From positions 1 to 46,580 of the forward strand of contig NZ_CVSX01000011.1 of the NCBI RefSeq assembly GCF_001180305.1: a DNA stretch of 46,580 nt, given 5' to 3'. Below the pieces are notes generated by a model. It made no database searches, had not been told where the DNA came from, and saw only the letters and a program-made list of their open reading frames with translations. The translations under genes were made by a program, and so were the position numbers. The stretch comes from Prochlorococcus marinus (lineage in GTDB: Bacteria; Cyanobacteriota; Cyanobacteriia; PCC-6307; Cyanobiaceae). Positions 19,528 to 28,517 of this stretch are shown in pieces. Position 1 is the first letter of the stretch; each line of letters begins with the position of its first letter.

Positions 19528-19674
19528 ATGACTAATTCTCAAGCTCCAATGCAGGCTGCGGAAGTCCGCGTTTATCCTATATTTACTGTCCGTTGGCTAG
19601 CAGTTCACGCTCTAGCTATACCATCAGTATTCTTTTTAGGTTCTATTGCTGCTATGCAATTCGTAGCCCGATAA
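19528..19674 (+). CDS. psbF: Cytochrome b559 beta subunit (photosystem II)
   Basis: A 48-aa protein: a short polar N-terminus ([13 protein letters not shown]), then [19 protein letters not shown] containing the histidine that ligates the b559 heme with PsbE, one membrane helix, and the family C-terminus AAMQFVAR. It begins two bases after the psbE stop and lies 11 bp before psbL, so the operon is intact. Length is typical. Confidence 0.96.
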
Positions 19675-19685
19675 ATTTAACTATC

Positions 19686-19805
19686 ATGCAAGTAAACGAA
19701 AATCCTAACAAAGTTCCAGTTGAACTTAATCGTACAAGCCTTTATTTAGGCTTATTATCAGTCTTTGTATTGGGAATTTTATTTTCCAGTTACTTTTTCA
19801 ATTAA
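19686..19805 (+). CDS. psbL: Photosystem II protein L
   Basis: A 39-aa single-helix subunit at the photosystem II monomer interface, needed for quinone-side function. The sequence [20 protein letters not shown] leads into one membrane helix ending FSSYFFN, the invariable PsbL C-terminus. The same frame is open further upstream through psbF, but the ATG at 19686 matches the family. Confidence 0.95.
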
Positions 19806-19814
19806 ATTAAAATC

Positions 19815-20012
19815 ATGAGTAAATTAAAAGGACCTGATGGAAGAATTCCAGATAGACTTCCAGATGGTAGACCAGCAGTTGCATGGGAAAGAAGATGGAC
19901 TGAAGGAACTCTTCCTCTATGGCTTGTTGCTACAGCAGGTGGAATTGCAGTTATCTTCGTTTTAGGAATATTCTTCTATGGTTCCTACCAAGGCGTTGGA
20001 GCTGGAGGCTAA
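19815..20012 (+). CDS. psbJ: Photosystem II protein J
   Basis: A 65-aa single-helix subunit involved in plastoquinone exchange and assembly of photosystem II. The N-terminal 35 residues ([20 protein letters not shown] and on) are typical of marine picocyanobacteria; the helix is [20 protein letters not shown], followed by [12 protein letters not shown]. It is the last gene of the psbEFLJ cluster, nine bases after psbL. No obvious intrinsic terminator separates it from the convergent mtnP gene 43 bp away. Confidence 0.96.
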   Translation: MSKLKGPDGRIPDRLPDGRPAVAWERRWTEGTLPLWLVATAGGIAVIFVLGIFFYGSYQGVGAGG

Positions 20013-20055
20013 CAAATCCTTACCTTGACCTGATAATCACCTATACCAAATAAGC

Positions 20056-20949
20056 CTAATAAGAATCAGTAAATATCCTTAGTTTCTCTTTTGTAGAGCT
20101 TGGGATATTTTCTTTTTGGGTTATCAATCCATCTTTTAATGAAAAATGAGACTTGCTTTTTGGTCTTTCTTTTTCAATCAATTTAGCTACTTCAAATATT
20201 ATTTTATTTGCCACTTCAGTATTTGATCTGAGATTATCCAAAACCATCTCTACAGAAACTTCTTGATGAGTTTGATGCCAGCAATCATAATCGGTAACCA
20301 TAGATAAGGAAGAATAAGCTATTTCAGCTTCTTTAGCTAACCTTGCTTCTGTGTGGTTCGTCATGCCAATTATTGAACATCCCCAACTTCTATATAAATT
20401 AGATTCTGCTCTAGTTGAGAAAGCTGGACCTTCCATTGCTAAATAGGTACCCCCTCTATGCAATTGTCTACCGCCAGGAATATTTTTTTCTCCGATTTCA
20501 CTTAATATACGTGATAAATTCGTGCAAAAGGGATCTCCCATAGTTACGTGAGCAACAGCTCCCTCGTTAAAGAAGGTTGCAGGTCTATTTTTTGTCCGGT
20601 CTATAAATTGATCTGGAATCACTATATCAAGCGGTCTTATCTGTTCTTGTAATGAACCAACTGCTGATGGAGCAATAATCCATCTTACTCCTATTGATCT
20701 TAGAGCCCAAATATTTGCTTTGTAAGGGATTTCAGAAGGATTTAAACTATGTGTTCTGCCATGTCTAGGAATGAATGCTATCTCTAGGTTTCCAAGATTA
20801 TATACTTTTATTGAATCAGAAGGTTTACCATAGGGGGTATTGATTTCTAGATCTCTTAAGTACTCTATTTGATCCATTGAATAAAATCCACTTCCACCAA
20901 TCACTCCTAATCTTGATTTTTCAATTGGCAATAAATGTTCTTTATTCAT
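20056..20949 (-). CDS. mtnP: S-methyl-5'-thioadenosine phosphorylase
   Basis: Phosphorolyses methylthioadenosine to adenine and methylthioribose-1-phosphate, recycling the by-product of polyamine and other SAM-dependent pathways. The 297 residues show GVIGGSGFYSM at the phosphate loop, FIPRHGRTHSLNPSEIPYKANIWALR, AVGSLQEQIRPLDIVIPDQFIDRT and GPAFSTRAES, then GMTNHTEARLAKEAEI with the substrate-binding region. The start codon is only 10 bp from the divergent selD-fusion start. Later methionine-salvage genes are not in the window, so the fate of methylthioribose-1-phosphate is open. metK lies elsewhere in the window on the same strand. Confidence 0.93.
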   Translation of the reverse strand: MNKEHLLPIEKSRLGVIGGSGFYSMDQIEYLRDLEINTPYGKPSDSIKVYNLGNLEIAFIPRHGRTHSLNPSEIPYKANIWALRSIGVRWIIAPSAVGSLQEQIRPLDIVIPDQFIDRTKNRPATFFNEGAVAHVTMGDPFCTNLSRILSEIGEKNIPGGRQLHRGGTYLAMEGPAFSTRAESNLYRSWGCSIIGMTNHTEARLAKEAEIAYSSLSMVTDYDCWHQTHQEVSVEMVLDNLRSNTEVANKIIFEVAKLIEKERPKSKSHFSLKDGLITQKENIPSSTKEKLRIFTDSY

Positions 20950-20959
20950 AATGATGTAA

Positions 20960-23131
20960 ATGACTTTTAATCATCTGGTACTAATTGGAGGAGGACACAC
21001 AAATGTTTCTTTATTAAAGAAATGGTTAATGTTTCCGAAATTAATGCCAGAAATTCCTGTTACAATTATATCTAGAGATTCTCATTTGGTTTATTCTGCG
21101 ATATTCCCATCGGTGATTTCAAAATCAATCACTTTAGAAGAGAGTTTAATTGATATAAAATCTTTAGCAAAAAATGCAAAAGTATCTTTTATAGAAGAAG
21201 AAGTAAAGGACATTGATTTCAATTTAAAGAAAATTGTTTTAAGTAATAGGCCTTCAGTTAATTATTCGAAGTTGGTGCTTAATTATGGAAGTCAAACAAT
21301 AATTCCAAAAGAATTTGAATCTCTAGTTAAAAATCGAAATGCTTTTTCAATTAAACCTTTTTTAAAGGCTTATGACTCAATACTAAAAGAGGACATGTAT
21401 GATTTAGTTAATGAACTTCCATTTGTAATTGTTGGGAGTGGCCTTGCTGCAATTGAGGTATCATATGCTTTGAGAAAAAGATGGAGAGATAGACCTTTAA
21501 AACTATTATGTGATTCAAGAAAAATTAACAATAAAATTCTAAAAAGTTTAAGGAATTACAATATTGATTTAGTTGAAAAACTTGATTTTGATTATGGCAA
21601 GATTCTTTTATGTACTGGAAATAAAGCTCCTTTATGGGCACAAAAAAATTTATTAGATTCGGATTCTCATGGCAGAATAATCACAAATCAGAATTTGCAG
21701 ATAAAAAGTTTCTCTGGAATCTTTGCTGTCGGTGATTGCGCAGTTTTAGGTTCGGCAAAAAGACCAGCATCGGGAGTTTTTGCAGTAAAAGTTGTAAATA
21801 CATTAGTCAAAAATCTAAAAAAAGATATAGAAGGGAGATCATTAAAAAAGTGGTTTCCTCAAAAGATCGGATTGCAAATAGTAAATATATTTCCAAGCCA
21901 TCATCCAAAGGCTTTTGCTATTTATCGCAAGTTTGTTTTCGGCCCTTCTTTTCTTTTTTGGATTTTAAAGTACAAGGTTGATCTCAACTTTATTAAAAAG
22001 TTCAGATCAAAAAGGCTAATTATGAAAAGTAGTGAAAAAAATATTTCATTGAATGATTGCAGAGGATGTGCCGCTAAAATTCCTCAGTTTGTTTTGAATA
22101 AATCATTAATAAAATCTAATTTAAATTCTTTTGCCTCATCACCTGAAGATTCAGTTGAGATATATCAAAATGGTCAAGATATTATCTTGCAAAGTGTAGA
22201 TGGATTTCCTGCTTTGGTGAGTGATCCTTGGCTTAATGCAAAAATTACTACTTTGCATGCATGCTCAGATTTGTGGGCATGCGGAGCAACACTTTCATCA
22301 GCGCAGGCTTTAATTTCATTACCAAAAGTTGAAAGGGAATTTCAGAGTTACCTCTTTTCTCAATCCCTTCAAGGTATTAAATCAACAGTTGAGGATCATG
22401 GAGGTGAATTACTTGGAGGCCATACTTTTGAGGCAAGAAGTTTAGTAAATAAACCTTATTCATTAGGAATAGATATTTCTTTAACAGTTCAAGGTATTTT
22501 AAAAAATGGAGCAAAACCATGGCTTAAATCTGGAATAAATAATGGAGATATTCTTATGATGTCTAGACCTCTGGGGGTTGGTATTTACTTTGCTGGTCAA
22601 ATGCAAAATATTAATATGCTAGGTAGTTCTTCTGAAATAATTAATAATTTATTAAAGAGTCAGCAATATTTGATTGATGAAATTTATCTTTTTCAAAATC
22701 AATTTAAAGAATCATTAGTCAATGCTGCGACTGACATTACTGGATATGGATTTATTGGACATCTTAAAGAGATGGTTGAATCATCTAATTTATATAGGCA
22801 AAGAAATAATCTTGAGCCACTAAAAGTTTTATTAGATTTATTTGCATTTAAAGCTTATCCTGGAGTATTTGATTTAATAAGAAAAGATGTTAAAAGTACT
22901 TTCTTTGAATCTAATAAACAAATTTTTGACAAAATTTATAAAGTAAATAAGCAAAAAAGAATAATTAATTTTTTAAACGAAAATTCATTAGATCAAGAGA
23001 CTTTTAACGAGAGAATATCATTACTATTAGATCCTCAAACATGTGGACCCATTTTGATTAGTTGCAATCGTAAATATGAAAATGTTCTAAAAGATAAATG
23101 GTACAAGGTTGGAGAAGTTGTAAAAATGTAA
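20960..23131 (+). CDS. selD: Fused NAD(P)/FAD oxidoreductase - selenophosphate synthase (SelD)
   Basis: A 723-aa two-domain protein. Residues 1 to about 350 are a type II NADH dehydrogenase/ferredoxin-reductase-like flavoprotein: FAD loop HLVLIGGGHTNVSLLKKW at the very N-terminus, NAD loop FVIVGSGLAAIEVSYAL, and the C-terminal FAD motif GIFAVGDCAVLG. From about residue 360 the sequence is SelD: DCRGCAAKIPQ holds Cys367/Cys370 and Lys373, the positions of the catalytic Cys/Lys pair, followed by SVDGFPALVSDPW, HACSDLWACGA, GGHTFEARS, DITGYGFIGHL and LLDPQTCGPILI. SelD makes selenophosphate from selenide and ATP. The fusion is known in cyanobacteria; the flavoprotein's role is unproven, possibly supplying reduced selenium. 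No frameshift is seen. Confidence 0.92.
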   Translation: MTFNHLVLIGGGHTNVSLLKKWLMFPKLMPEIPVTIISRDSHLVYSAIFPSVISKSITLEESLIDIKSLAKNAKVSFIEEEVKDIDFNLKKIVLSNRPSVNYSKLVLNYGSQTIIPKEFESLVKNRNAFSIKPFLKAYDSILKEDMYDLVNELPFVIVGSGLAAIEVSYALRKRWRDRPLKLLCDSRKINNKILKSLRNYNIDLVEKLDFDYGKILLCTGNKAPLWAQKNLLDSDSHGRIITNQNLQIKSFSGIFAVGDCAVLGSAKRPASGVFAVKVVNTLVKNLKKDIEGRSLKKWFPQKIGLQIVNIFPSHHPKAFAIYRKFVFGPSFLFWILKYKVDLNFIKKFRSKRLIMKSSEKNISLNDCRGCAAKIPQFVLNKSLIKSNLNSFASSPEDSVEIYQNGQDIILQSVDGFPALVSDPWLNAKITTLHACSDLWACGATLSSAQALISLPKVEREFQSYLFSQSLQGIKSTVEDHGGELLGGHTFEARSLVNKPYSLGIDISLTVQGILKNGAKPWLKSGINNGDILMMSRPLGVGIYFAGQMQNINMLGSSSEIINNLLKSQQYLIDEIYLFQNQFKESLVNAATDITGYGFIGHLKEMVESSNLYRQRNNLEPLKVLLDLFAFKAYPGVFDLIRKDVKSTFFESNKQIFDKIYKVNKQKRIINFLNENSLDQETFNERISLLLDPQTCGPILISCNRKYENVLKDKWYKVGEVVKM

Positions 23132-24379
23132 TTAATTTCTATTTAATTTGTCAATTTCTAAATATCTTAATCTTTTGATTTCCTTTCCCATCTGCTTCCC
23201 TGGATCCCATCCTTCTTTTTTTAATGTTTCCCCATCTTTTTTTGATTTTATGAATTTGTAAATAAATAACCATTTAAACAAGTTACGCCAGTATGGCCCT
23301 CCATCACAAATTAATAATTTGACTGTCTCATCATTAAGGTTTCTGTCCTCAATAAATTCTGTCCAACTTGATGGAGAAAAATGATTGAAATTTTTTTGGT
23401 TGTTATTTAATATCTTTTTGATATTTAAATAATCTTCTAATATTTTTATCTCACTATTATTTACCAAAAATCTTTGACATGCTGTTTCTAAATCTTCTGA
23501 ATCTTTTAATAAATAAAGTAAATGATTTCCCTTTAACTTTTTAATCCAATTTAGTCCTCTTAAAAACCTTTTATCGACTTTAATATTTTCATTTAAGATT
23601 GAGATAATTTCCCATTTATGAATTATCGAAATCACATTAGTCAAATTATCGTGTTTGCGTATTTCAGCTAGTTCCATCCTTATTCGTATGCCTAGTCCAG
23701 GAGGGTAAATCATTTTCTGATGAGTTTCTAAACTTTTCCATGGCCATTGTCTAACTGTCTCCTGAGATTGTTTGAGGGAATTATTTGAAATATTGAAATC
23801 TAACCTTGAAGCATATTTTGCACATCTAATTAATCTACTTGGATCATCTGAAATACTATTACTGTGAAGTAAGTTCAATCTTTTACTTTTTATATCAGAA
23901 ATTCCTCCATAAAGATCATAAATTTTCCTTGTCGAGACCTCGAAGGCTATTGAATTTATAGAGAAATCTCTCCTTTTAAGATCCTCCTTAATAGTACTTT
24001 TATTTACTGTGGGATTTAAGCCTGGAGCAGGATAAATTTCTTTTCTTGCAGAAGCAATATCAATTTTATAGTCATTAATATTTATTTCTACAGTGTTGTA
24101 CAAATCAAATTCCTTGATTAAACATAAATCTACATTTACAATATTTTTTTTTATAAATTTTGCCAGAGAAATAGAGGAGCCTTCAATAACTAGATCAATA
24201 TCTAAAGGTTTAGAAAACGATTTTTTGTGGAATTTACTAATTAATAAATCTCTTAAATAGCCGCCAACAAAAGCTACTTTAGTATTACTATTAGATTCTA
24301 TGTATTTAGCAATTAGGTTATATAGATTAAATGGAGTTTTGATTAATTCCCCTTCGATATAATCAGAGATATCGTTCAT
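23132..24379 (-). CDS. tRNA nucleotidyltransferase / poly(A) polymerase family
   Basis: A 415-aa class II nucleotidyltransferase. The N-terminal catalytic core shows FVGGYLRDLLI, the metal-binding DIDLVIEG (DxD), DIASARKE and the RRDFSINSIAF motif; DDPSRLIRCAKYASRLDF follows in the tRNA-binding neck. Expected role is adding or repairing the 3' CCA end of tRNAs; bacteria also have A-adding and poly(A)-polymerase relatives, so the exact reaction (CCA or A-only) is open. It ends one base after the selD-fusion stop on the other strand and starts five bases after uvrD, hence an operon with uvrD. Confidence 0.88.
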   Translation of the reverse strand: MNDISDYIEGELIKTPFNLYNLIAKYIESNSNTKVAFVGGYLRDLLISKFHKKSFSKPLDIDLVIEGSSISLAKFIKKNIVNVDLCLIKEFDLYNTVEININDYKIDIASARKEIYPAPGLNPTVNKSTIKEDLKRRDFSINSIAFEVSTRKIYDLYGGISDIKSKRLNLLHSNSISDDPSRLIRCAKYASRLDFNISNNSLKQSQETVRQWPWKSLETHQKMIYPPGLGIRIRMELAEIRKHDNLTNVISIIHKWEIISILNENIKVDKRFLRGLNWIKKLKGNHLLYLLKDSEDLETACQRFLVNNSEIKILEDYLNIKKILNNNQKNFNHFSPSSWTEFIEDRNLNDETVKLLICDGGPYWRNLFKWLFIYKFIKSKKDGETLKKEGWDPGKQMGKEIKRLRYLEIDKLNRN

Positions 24380-24384
24380 GAGTT

Positions 24385-26793
24385 TTAACTTACATAACGA
24401 ATTGGAGCTAATCTAGGATCTAGAATTTTACTACCTTTATCACCAAATTTTACTGCTAAAGATATTTTTTCCCCACTCCCAAAAATATGTATGATTTCAC
24501 CTTTCCCAAATTTTGAGTGAATTATCTTATCTCCAACTATCCAGCTTTTCCCTTTACTAGGACCAGAATATAATTTCCTTACTGAATTTTTCGGTTTATT
24601 AACAAATTCATTTGGATTGTTTCGATCAACTCTAGTTAAACGATCAAGATGCCAGTCTCTTCTAATTGAAGCACCACCAGTTTGTGGTATCTCGCCATCC
24701 ATTAAATCTTCAGGTATTTCTGATAGAAATATTGAAGGAATTGTTGCTTCACGCATTCCACCCCATAATCTTCTTTCTCTGGCATGACTTAAGAAAACTC
24801 TTTCTTTAGCTCTAGTAATACCTACATAACATAATCTTCTTTCCTCTTCAAGAAGTGAGGGAGTATCTATTGATCTATGGCTTGGGAAGAGACCTTGTTC
24901 TAGCCCAGTGATAAAAACATTTTGAAATTCTAAACCTTTACTATTGTGCAGAGTCATGAGAGTTACAGAGTTGGGATTATTTTTCTTCGTATCATTATCA
25001 GTTGTTAAGGCTGCTGTAGAAAGAAATCCCTCTACATCTCCACTTTCTGTTTCTTCTTCATATTGAGTAGCTGCATTAATTAGTTCTTGTAAGTTATTTC
25101 TTCTATCTTCAGATTCTTCAGTCCCACTAGACAGTAAGTCACTTAAATAACCACTTTTTTCTAATATAAGTTGTAGTAGTTGAGCAGGGCCTGAATTTTC
25201 TAAGTAACACAGTAGATCATTCATAACTTCGGTAAATTTATTAATTCCTTTTGATGATCTGCCTATTGTTTCTTCAAGACTTTGTTTATCATTAAGGACC
25301 TCCCATAATGGGATATTTAACCTATTAGATAGTTCATTAAGTTTTTGAATAGTAGTCTTGCCAATGCCTCTTCTAGGAACATTTATGATTCGTAAAAGAC
25401 TAACGTTATCTGAAGAATTAACTAGAACTTTCAAATATGCTATTGCATCTTTAATTTCTCTTCTATCATAAAAACGCAGTCCTCCGAAAATTGTATAAGG
25501 AATGCGCCACCTTACAAGAGATTCTTCTAATACTCTTGACTGAGCTCTGGTTCGATATAAAATTGCAAAATTTTTCCAAATTGGTTTCTGATTATTATTG
25601 TTTAGTGATTTTATTTTATTGGTAATTGCTTCTGCCTCGGAAATTTCATCATCACAGCTGAGTAATGTTAAAAGTTCCCCTTTTTCTTTAGTAGCCTTTA
25701 AAACTTTGTCAATTCTTTCAGAGTTGTTTTCAATTAGTGAGTTTGCCGCATCAAGGATATTAGAAGATGACCTATAGTTTTCTTCTAATTTAATTAAAGA
25801 TGATTTTGTATTGTCGTTGATTGAAGTTTTAAAATCTTCTTGAAAACCAATTAGAATTCTAAAGTCAGCGGCTCTGAAACTATAAATACTTTGATCAGCA
25901 TCCCCAACTACAAAAATTGACCGATCTTCCCAATTGAAGAATTTTTTTGGTTCAGTATTTCCAGCCGTAATTAATTTTATAAGTTCATATTGTGTTCTAT
26001 TTGTATCTTGATATTCGTCAACTAAAATATGTTTAAATCTTTTGTGCCAGTAATCTCTGACTATATCATTTTGCCTCAATAAGAAAACAGGTAAAAGTAG
26101 AAGATCATCAAAGTCTAAAGAATTATTTTTTGAGAGAGAAATCCTATATCTTTTGTAGGCTTCTGCAACTGTTTTATCAAAATTATTATCTGCCTTTTCT
26201 AAAAGATCATTAGAAGTTAAGCATTGATTTTTAGCATTACTTATTAATCTTTTAATCTTTTTGGGATCATATCTTTTTGGGTCAAGATTCATATCTTGAC
26301 TGATAATTTCTTTTACTAATGTTTGAGAATCTGTTTCATCGTAAATTGAAAATTGCCTTGTCCATTTTAGGCCTTCTGGATCAGTATATTTTTCAATATC
26401 GTATCTCAGAAGTCTTGAAAATAAAGAATGGAAAGTGCCGATCCAAAGGTCCTGAAGTCTCTCTTGGTGAACGTTTGTTCTTAATTGATTTTGATCAATT
26501 TCTTTGAGAGTTGTCCAGGGCTGACCAAATTGATTGAAAGCTAATTCTTGGGCTAGAAGAACCTCTAATCTTGCTTTCATTTCTTTAGCAGCTTTGTTAG
26601 TAAAAGTGACTGCGAGAATGTTATGGGGATCTATAGAGTTACCTTCAATAAGGTTTGCAATTCTGTGGGTAAGAGCTTTTGTCTTTCCGCTACCTGCCCC
26701 AGCTACGACTAATAGTGGTCCATAAACATGTTTTACTGCTTTAAGTTGTGCATTATTTAGAGACTTAAAAAGGAAATTGTTAATTTGAGACAC
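24385..26793 (-). CDS. uvrD: UvrD/PcrA-type DNA helicase
   Basis: Superfamily 1A 3'-5' helicase for nucleotide excision and mismatch repair and for clearing recombination intermediates. The 802 residues contain all SF1 motifs: NAQLKAVKHVYGPLLVVAG with Walker A AGAGSGKT, AVTFTNKAAKEMKARL, the DEYQDTNRTQ Walker B, VGDADQSIYSFRAAD, LEENYRSS, VTLMTLHNSKGLEF and YVGITRAKERVFL. The C-terminal region GDKIIHSKFGKGEIIHIFGSG matches the Tudor-like domain of PcrA/UvrD that binds RNA polymerase. The start is a GTG (VSQINNFLF). The tRNA nucleotidyltransferase gene follows five bases downstream; a small hypothetical gene precedes it. Confidence 0.94.
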   Translation of the reverse strand: MSQINNFLFKSLNNAQLKAVKHVYGPLLVVAGAGSGKTKALTHRIANLIEGNSIDPHNILAVTFTNKAAKEMKARLEVLLAQELAFNQFGQPWTTLKEIDQNQLRTNVHQERLQDLWIGTFHSLFSRLLRYDIEKYTDPEGLKWTRQFSIYDETDSQTLVKEIISQDMNLDPKRYDPKKIKRLISNAKNQCLTSNDLLEKADNNFDKTVAEAYKRYRISLSKNNSLDFDDLLLLPVFLLRQNDIVRDYWHKRFKHILVDEYQDTNRTQYELIKLITAGNTEPKKFFNWEDRSIFVVGDADQSIYSFRAADFRILIGFQEDFKTSINDNTKSSLIKLEENYRSSSNILDAANSLIENNSERIDKVLKATKEKGELLTLLSCDDEISEAEAITNKIKSLNNNNQKPIWKNFAILYRTRAQSRVLEESLVRWRIPYTIFGGLRFYDRREIKDAIAYLKVLVNSSDNVSLLRIINVPRRGIGKTTIQKLNELSNRLNIPLWEVLNDKQSLEETIGRSSKGINKFTEVMNDLLCYLENSGPAQLLQLILEKSGYLSDLLSSGTEESEDRRNNLQELINAATQYEEETESGDVEGFLSTAALTTDNDTKKNNPNSVTLMTLHNSKGLEFQNVFITGLEQGLFPSHRSIDTPSLLEEERRLCYVGITRAKERVFLSHARERRLWGGMREATIPSIFLSEIPEDLMDGEIPQTGGASIRRDWHLDRLTRVDRNNPNEFVNKPKNSVRKLYSGPSKGKSWIVGDKIIHSKFGKGEIIHIFGSGEKISLAVKFGDKGSKILDPRLAPIRYVS

Positions 26794-26823
26794 TTTTGGA
26801 ATTTTTTTTTCAAAAATCAGACT

Positions 26824-27024
26824 TTACTTAAGAGGTTCAGATTCTGTTTCTAATCGTTCTAACGCTTTTTTTAAATTTATAAGTTCATCATTATTATTAA
26901 TTATTTCTTCAAATTTATTTTGAGGCATTCTTAGTTTCATACTTCGGTCAAGAATTTCTTTTTCCAATCTCTTTTTATATGTGGAAATAAGTTTCTTTGA
27001 TAATTTTAAATCTTGTTGATCCAA
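26824..27024 (-). CDS. Small coiled-coil hypothetical protein
   Basis: A 66-aa frame starting with TTG at 27024 (MDQQDLKLSKKL). Composition is highly charged (Lys/Glu/Asn-rich) with heptad-like leucines towards the C-terminus (LINLKKALERLETE), predicting helices or a short coiled coil. There is no signal peptide or membrane segment and I recognise no family. It lies 30 bp upstream of uvrD in the same direction, so it may share its transcript, and is divergent from cpeB. The non-ATG start and small size leave moderate doubt that it is translated. Confidence 0.6.
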   Translation of the reverse strand: MDQQDLKLSKKLISTYKKRLEKEILDRSMKLRMPQNKFEEIINNNDELINLKKALERLETESEPLK

Positions 27025-27137
27025 AACTTTATTGAACGTGATTTTATATTAGCGAAAAAAAAATATTTATTTGAATTATTTCAACTATCACTTTGGAATG
27101 AAGTTATTAATTAAGAAGCGTTGCGTTAATTTTCAAA

Positions 27138-27166
27138 TTGTATTGTTTTTACTGGCTTTGTACTAT
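27138..27166 (+). promoter_or_regulatory. Candidate cpeB promoter
   Basis: TTGTAT (27138-27143) and TACTAT (27161-27166) are separated by exactly 17 bp. The -10 box matches TATAAT at five of six positions; the -35 match is weak. Predicted transcription start is about 27173, giving a leader of about 28 nt before the cpeB ATG. Confidence 0.4.
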
Positions 27167-27200
27167 TCTAAGATTCGAACTTTAATTTTTTTATTTAATA

Positions 27201-27713
27201 ATGTCAGTTTTAAAGAATAACCGACTATTGTCAGCTGATAAGAAATTAAATGATTTAAGCAATATAAAAGAATTTATTAATAGTGCAAACTCAAGATTAG
27301 ATGCAATAATCTCAATAACAAATAATTCACATGCAATTGCAGCTGACGCTGTAACAGCAATGATTTGCGAAAATCAAGATTCGGTTAATTCAAAAATATC
27401 TTTAAATACAACTAACAAGATGTCCGTTTGTTTAAGAGATGGAGAAATAATCCTTAGGATTGTTGCTTATCTTTTAATTTCTAATGACGATTCAGTTTTA
27501 GAAAAAAGTTGTTTGAAGGATCTTAAAAATACTTATCTTGCTCTTGGGGTACCTTTAAGAAATGCAAGAAGAGTTATTGAATTAATGCGAGATGCAACAA
27601 CCTCTGATTTAAACTCAACAGTTAATAATATGCAAGGAAACAAGAGCTTTCTTCATAATTTAATTTCTGAAACAGAGTTTCAATTTCAAAGGATAATTAA
27701 TCTTTTAGACTAG
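27201..27713 (+). CDS. cpeB: Degenerate phycoerythrin beta chain (PE-III type)
   Basis: A 170-aa phycobiliprotein beta subunit. The chromophore region [20 protein letters not shown] keeps the cysteine (residue 77 here) equivalent to Cys82, the central bilin site, and [20 protein letters not shown] matches the following helix. The regions that normally hold the beta-50/61 and beta-165 bilin cysteines read [11 protein letters not shown] and [10 protein letters not shown] and lack them, so only one bilin can be bound. This is what is known for high-light Prochlorococcus, where phycobilisomes are absent and a light-sensing role has been proposed. No alpha-chain gene is adjacent. The 3' end overlaps cpeS by 17 bp, tail to tail. 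Confidence 0.92.
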   Translation: MSVLKNNRLLSADKKLNDLSNIKEFINSANSRLDAIISITNNSHAIAADAVTAMICENQDSVNSKISLNTTNKMSVCLRDGEIILRIVAYLLISNDDSVLEKSCLKDLKNTYLALGVPLRNARRVIELMRDATTSDLNSTVNNMQGNKSFLHNLISETEFQFQRIINLLD

Positions 27714-28248
27714 CTAAATTTCTTATTTCAGAGGTATGGGACGTCTGAATTACTGAGTTATTTTCGAGATTTCTAATGGTAGAAAATCTTGATCTTACAT
27801 GAGTGGATAAAAAGGAAATTCTTTCTTCGGAAACTGTTGATTTGTAAATAGTTTTAATGTGTAAATTATTTTGTTCATCAACAAAATAATTGGATGATGA
27901 AATAAAGGATTCTGTATACCCTTTATTTCGTAAAACAATTCCAGAATTTTCATCTTTGGGTAAAAATATCAAAATAGTTTCATCTCTCTCACTAATATCA
28001 TCATCTTCCCAATCACTAATAGCCTGCCAATTTATAGAAATGGCAATGCTCTCTAGGTTTAAACTTAATTTGTAATTTCTAAAAATTTCAATAACCTTTT
28101 TATTTTTTAAGTTGATATGTTTTATATAAATTTTACTAGTTGAGTTTTCAAATTCCTGAAAAGCTAAAGTATGAGTACTTCTTACGGATTTCCATTCCCC
28201 TATACTTTTATCGATGAATTGATTAATTGTTGTTAGTTTCTTCGTCAA
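27697..28248 (-). CDS. cpeS: CpeS-type phycobilin lyase
   Basis: A 183-aa protein of the CpcS/CpeS lipocalin-fold lyase family, recognisable by [20 protein letters not shown] at the N-terminus and RSRFSTIRN near the C-terminus. CpeS enzymes attach phycoerythrobilin to Cys82 of beta phycobiliproteins, which fits the single remaining Cys82-type site in the neighbouring cpeB. The start is a TTG at 28248, in frame and just before the conserved region; it lies inside the 3' end of a 59-aa gene, overlapping by 26 bp. It is convergent with cpeB, overlapping by 17 bp, so transcripts from the two run into each other. Confidence 0.88.
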   Translation of the reverse strand: MTKKLTTINQFIDKSIGEWKSVRSTHTLAFQEFENSTSKIYIKHINLKNKKVIEIFRNYKLSLNLESIAISINWQAISDWEDDDISERDETILIFLPKDENSGIVLRNKGYTESFISSSNYFVDEQNNLHIKTIYKSTVSEERISFLSTHVRSRFSTIRNLENNSVIQTSHTSEIRNLASLKD

Positions 28249-28402
28249 GTTTATCTTCTACGGAATGATTTTCTGCTTTTTGAATCATTCTTACCATTGA
28301 ATCCACCATTAATCTCTTTGCGGAAGTTACTTTTACTCCAGAAGGAGTGATTGATATTTGTTCTCCAGGGCGATCATATGAAGTTGGTCTAAATGGAGTC
28401 AT
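28223..28402 (-). CDS. Small conserved-looking hypothetical protein (59 aa)
   Basis: A 59-aa frame with ATG 28402 ([15 protein letters not shown]) and a TAA at 28223. It combines a basic, Ser/Thr-rich front ([20 protein letters not shown]) with a Met/Lys-rich helix and an acidic tail ([11 protein letters not shown]). It overlaps the cpeS start by 26 bp in another frame, which suggests co-translation. I do not recognise a family. Position directly upstream of the bilin lyase in the same direction makes a role with phycoerythrin possible but unproven. Confidence 0.65.
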   Translation of the reverse strand: MTPFRPTSYDRPGEQISITPSGVKVTSAKRLMVDSMVRMIQKAENHSVEDKLDEETNNN

Positions 28403-28517
28403 CTAAGAACTTTTAAAATTTAATCGATTTCTATTCTTGCATGAATTCTTATTCATATAGTTGTTGTTTGCAAAAATGTCATATCTTTCTTTGATTACAG
28501 AATTTTTAAATAAGTTG

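Noticed and set aside
19593..19805. 70-aa frame extending psbL upstream through psbF
   Set aside because: The PsbL family starts at the internal ATG 19686; the extension is out-of-frame psbF sequence.
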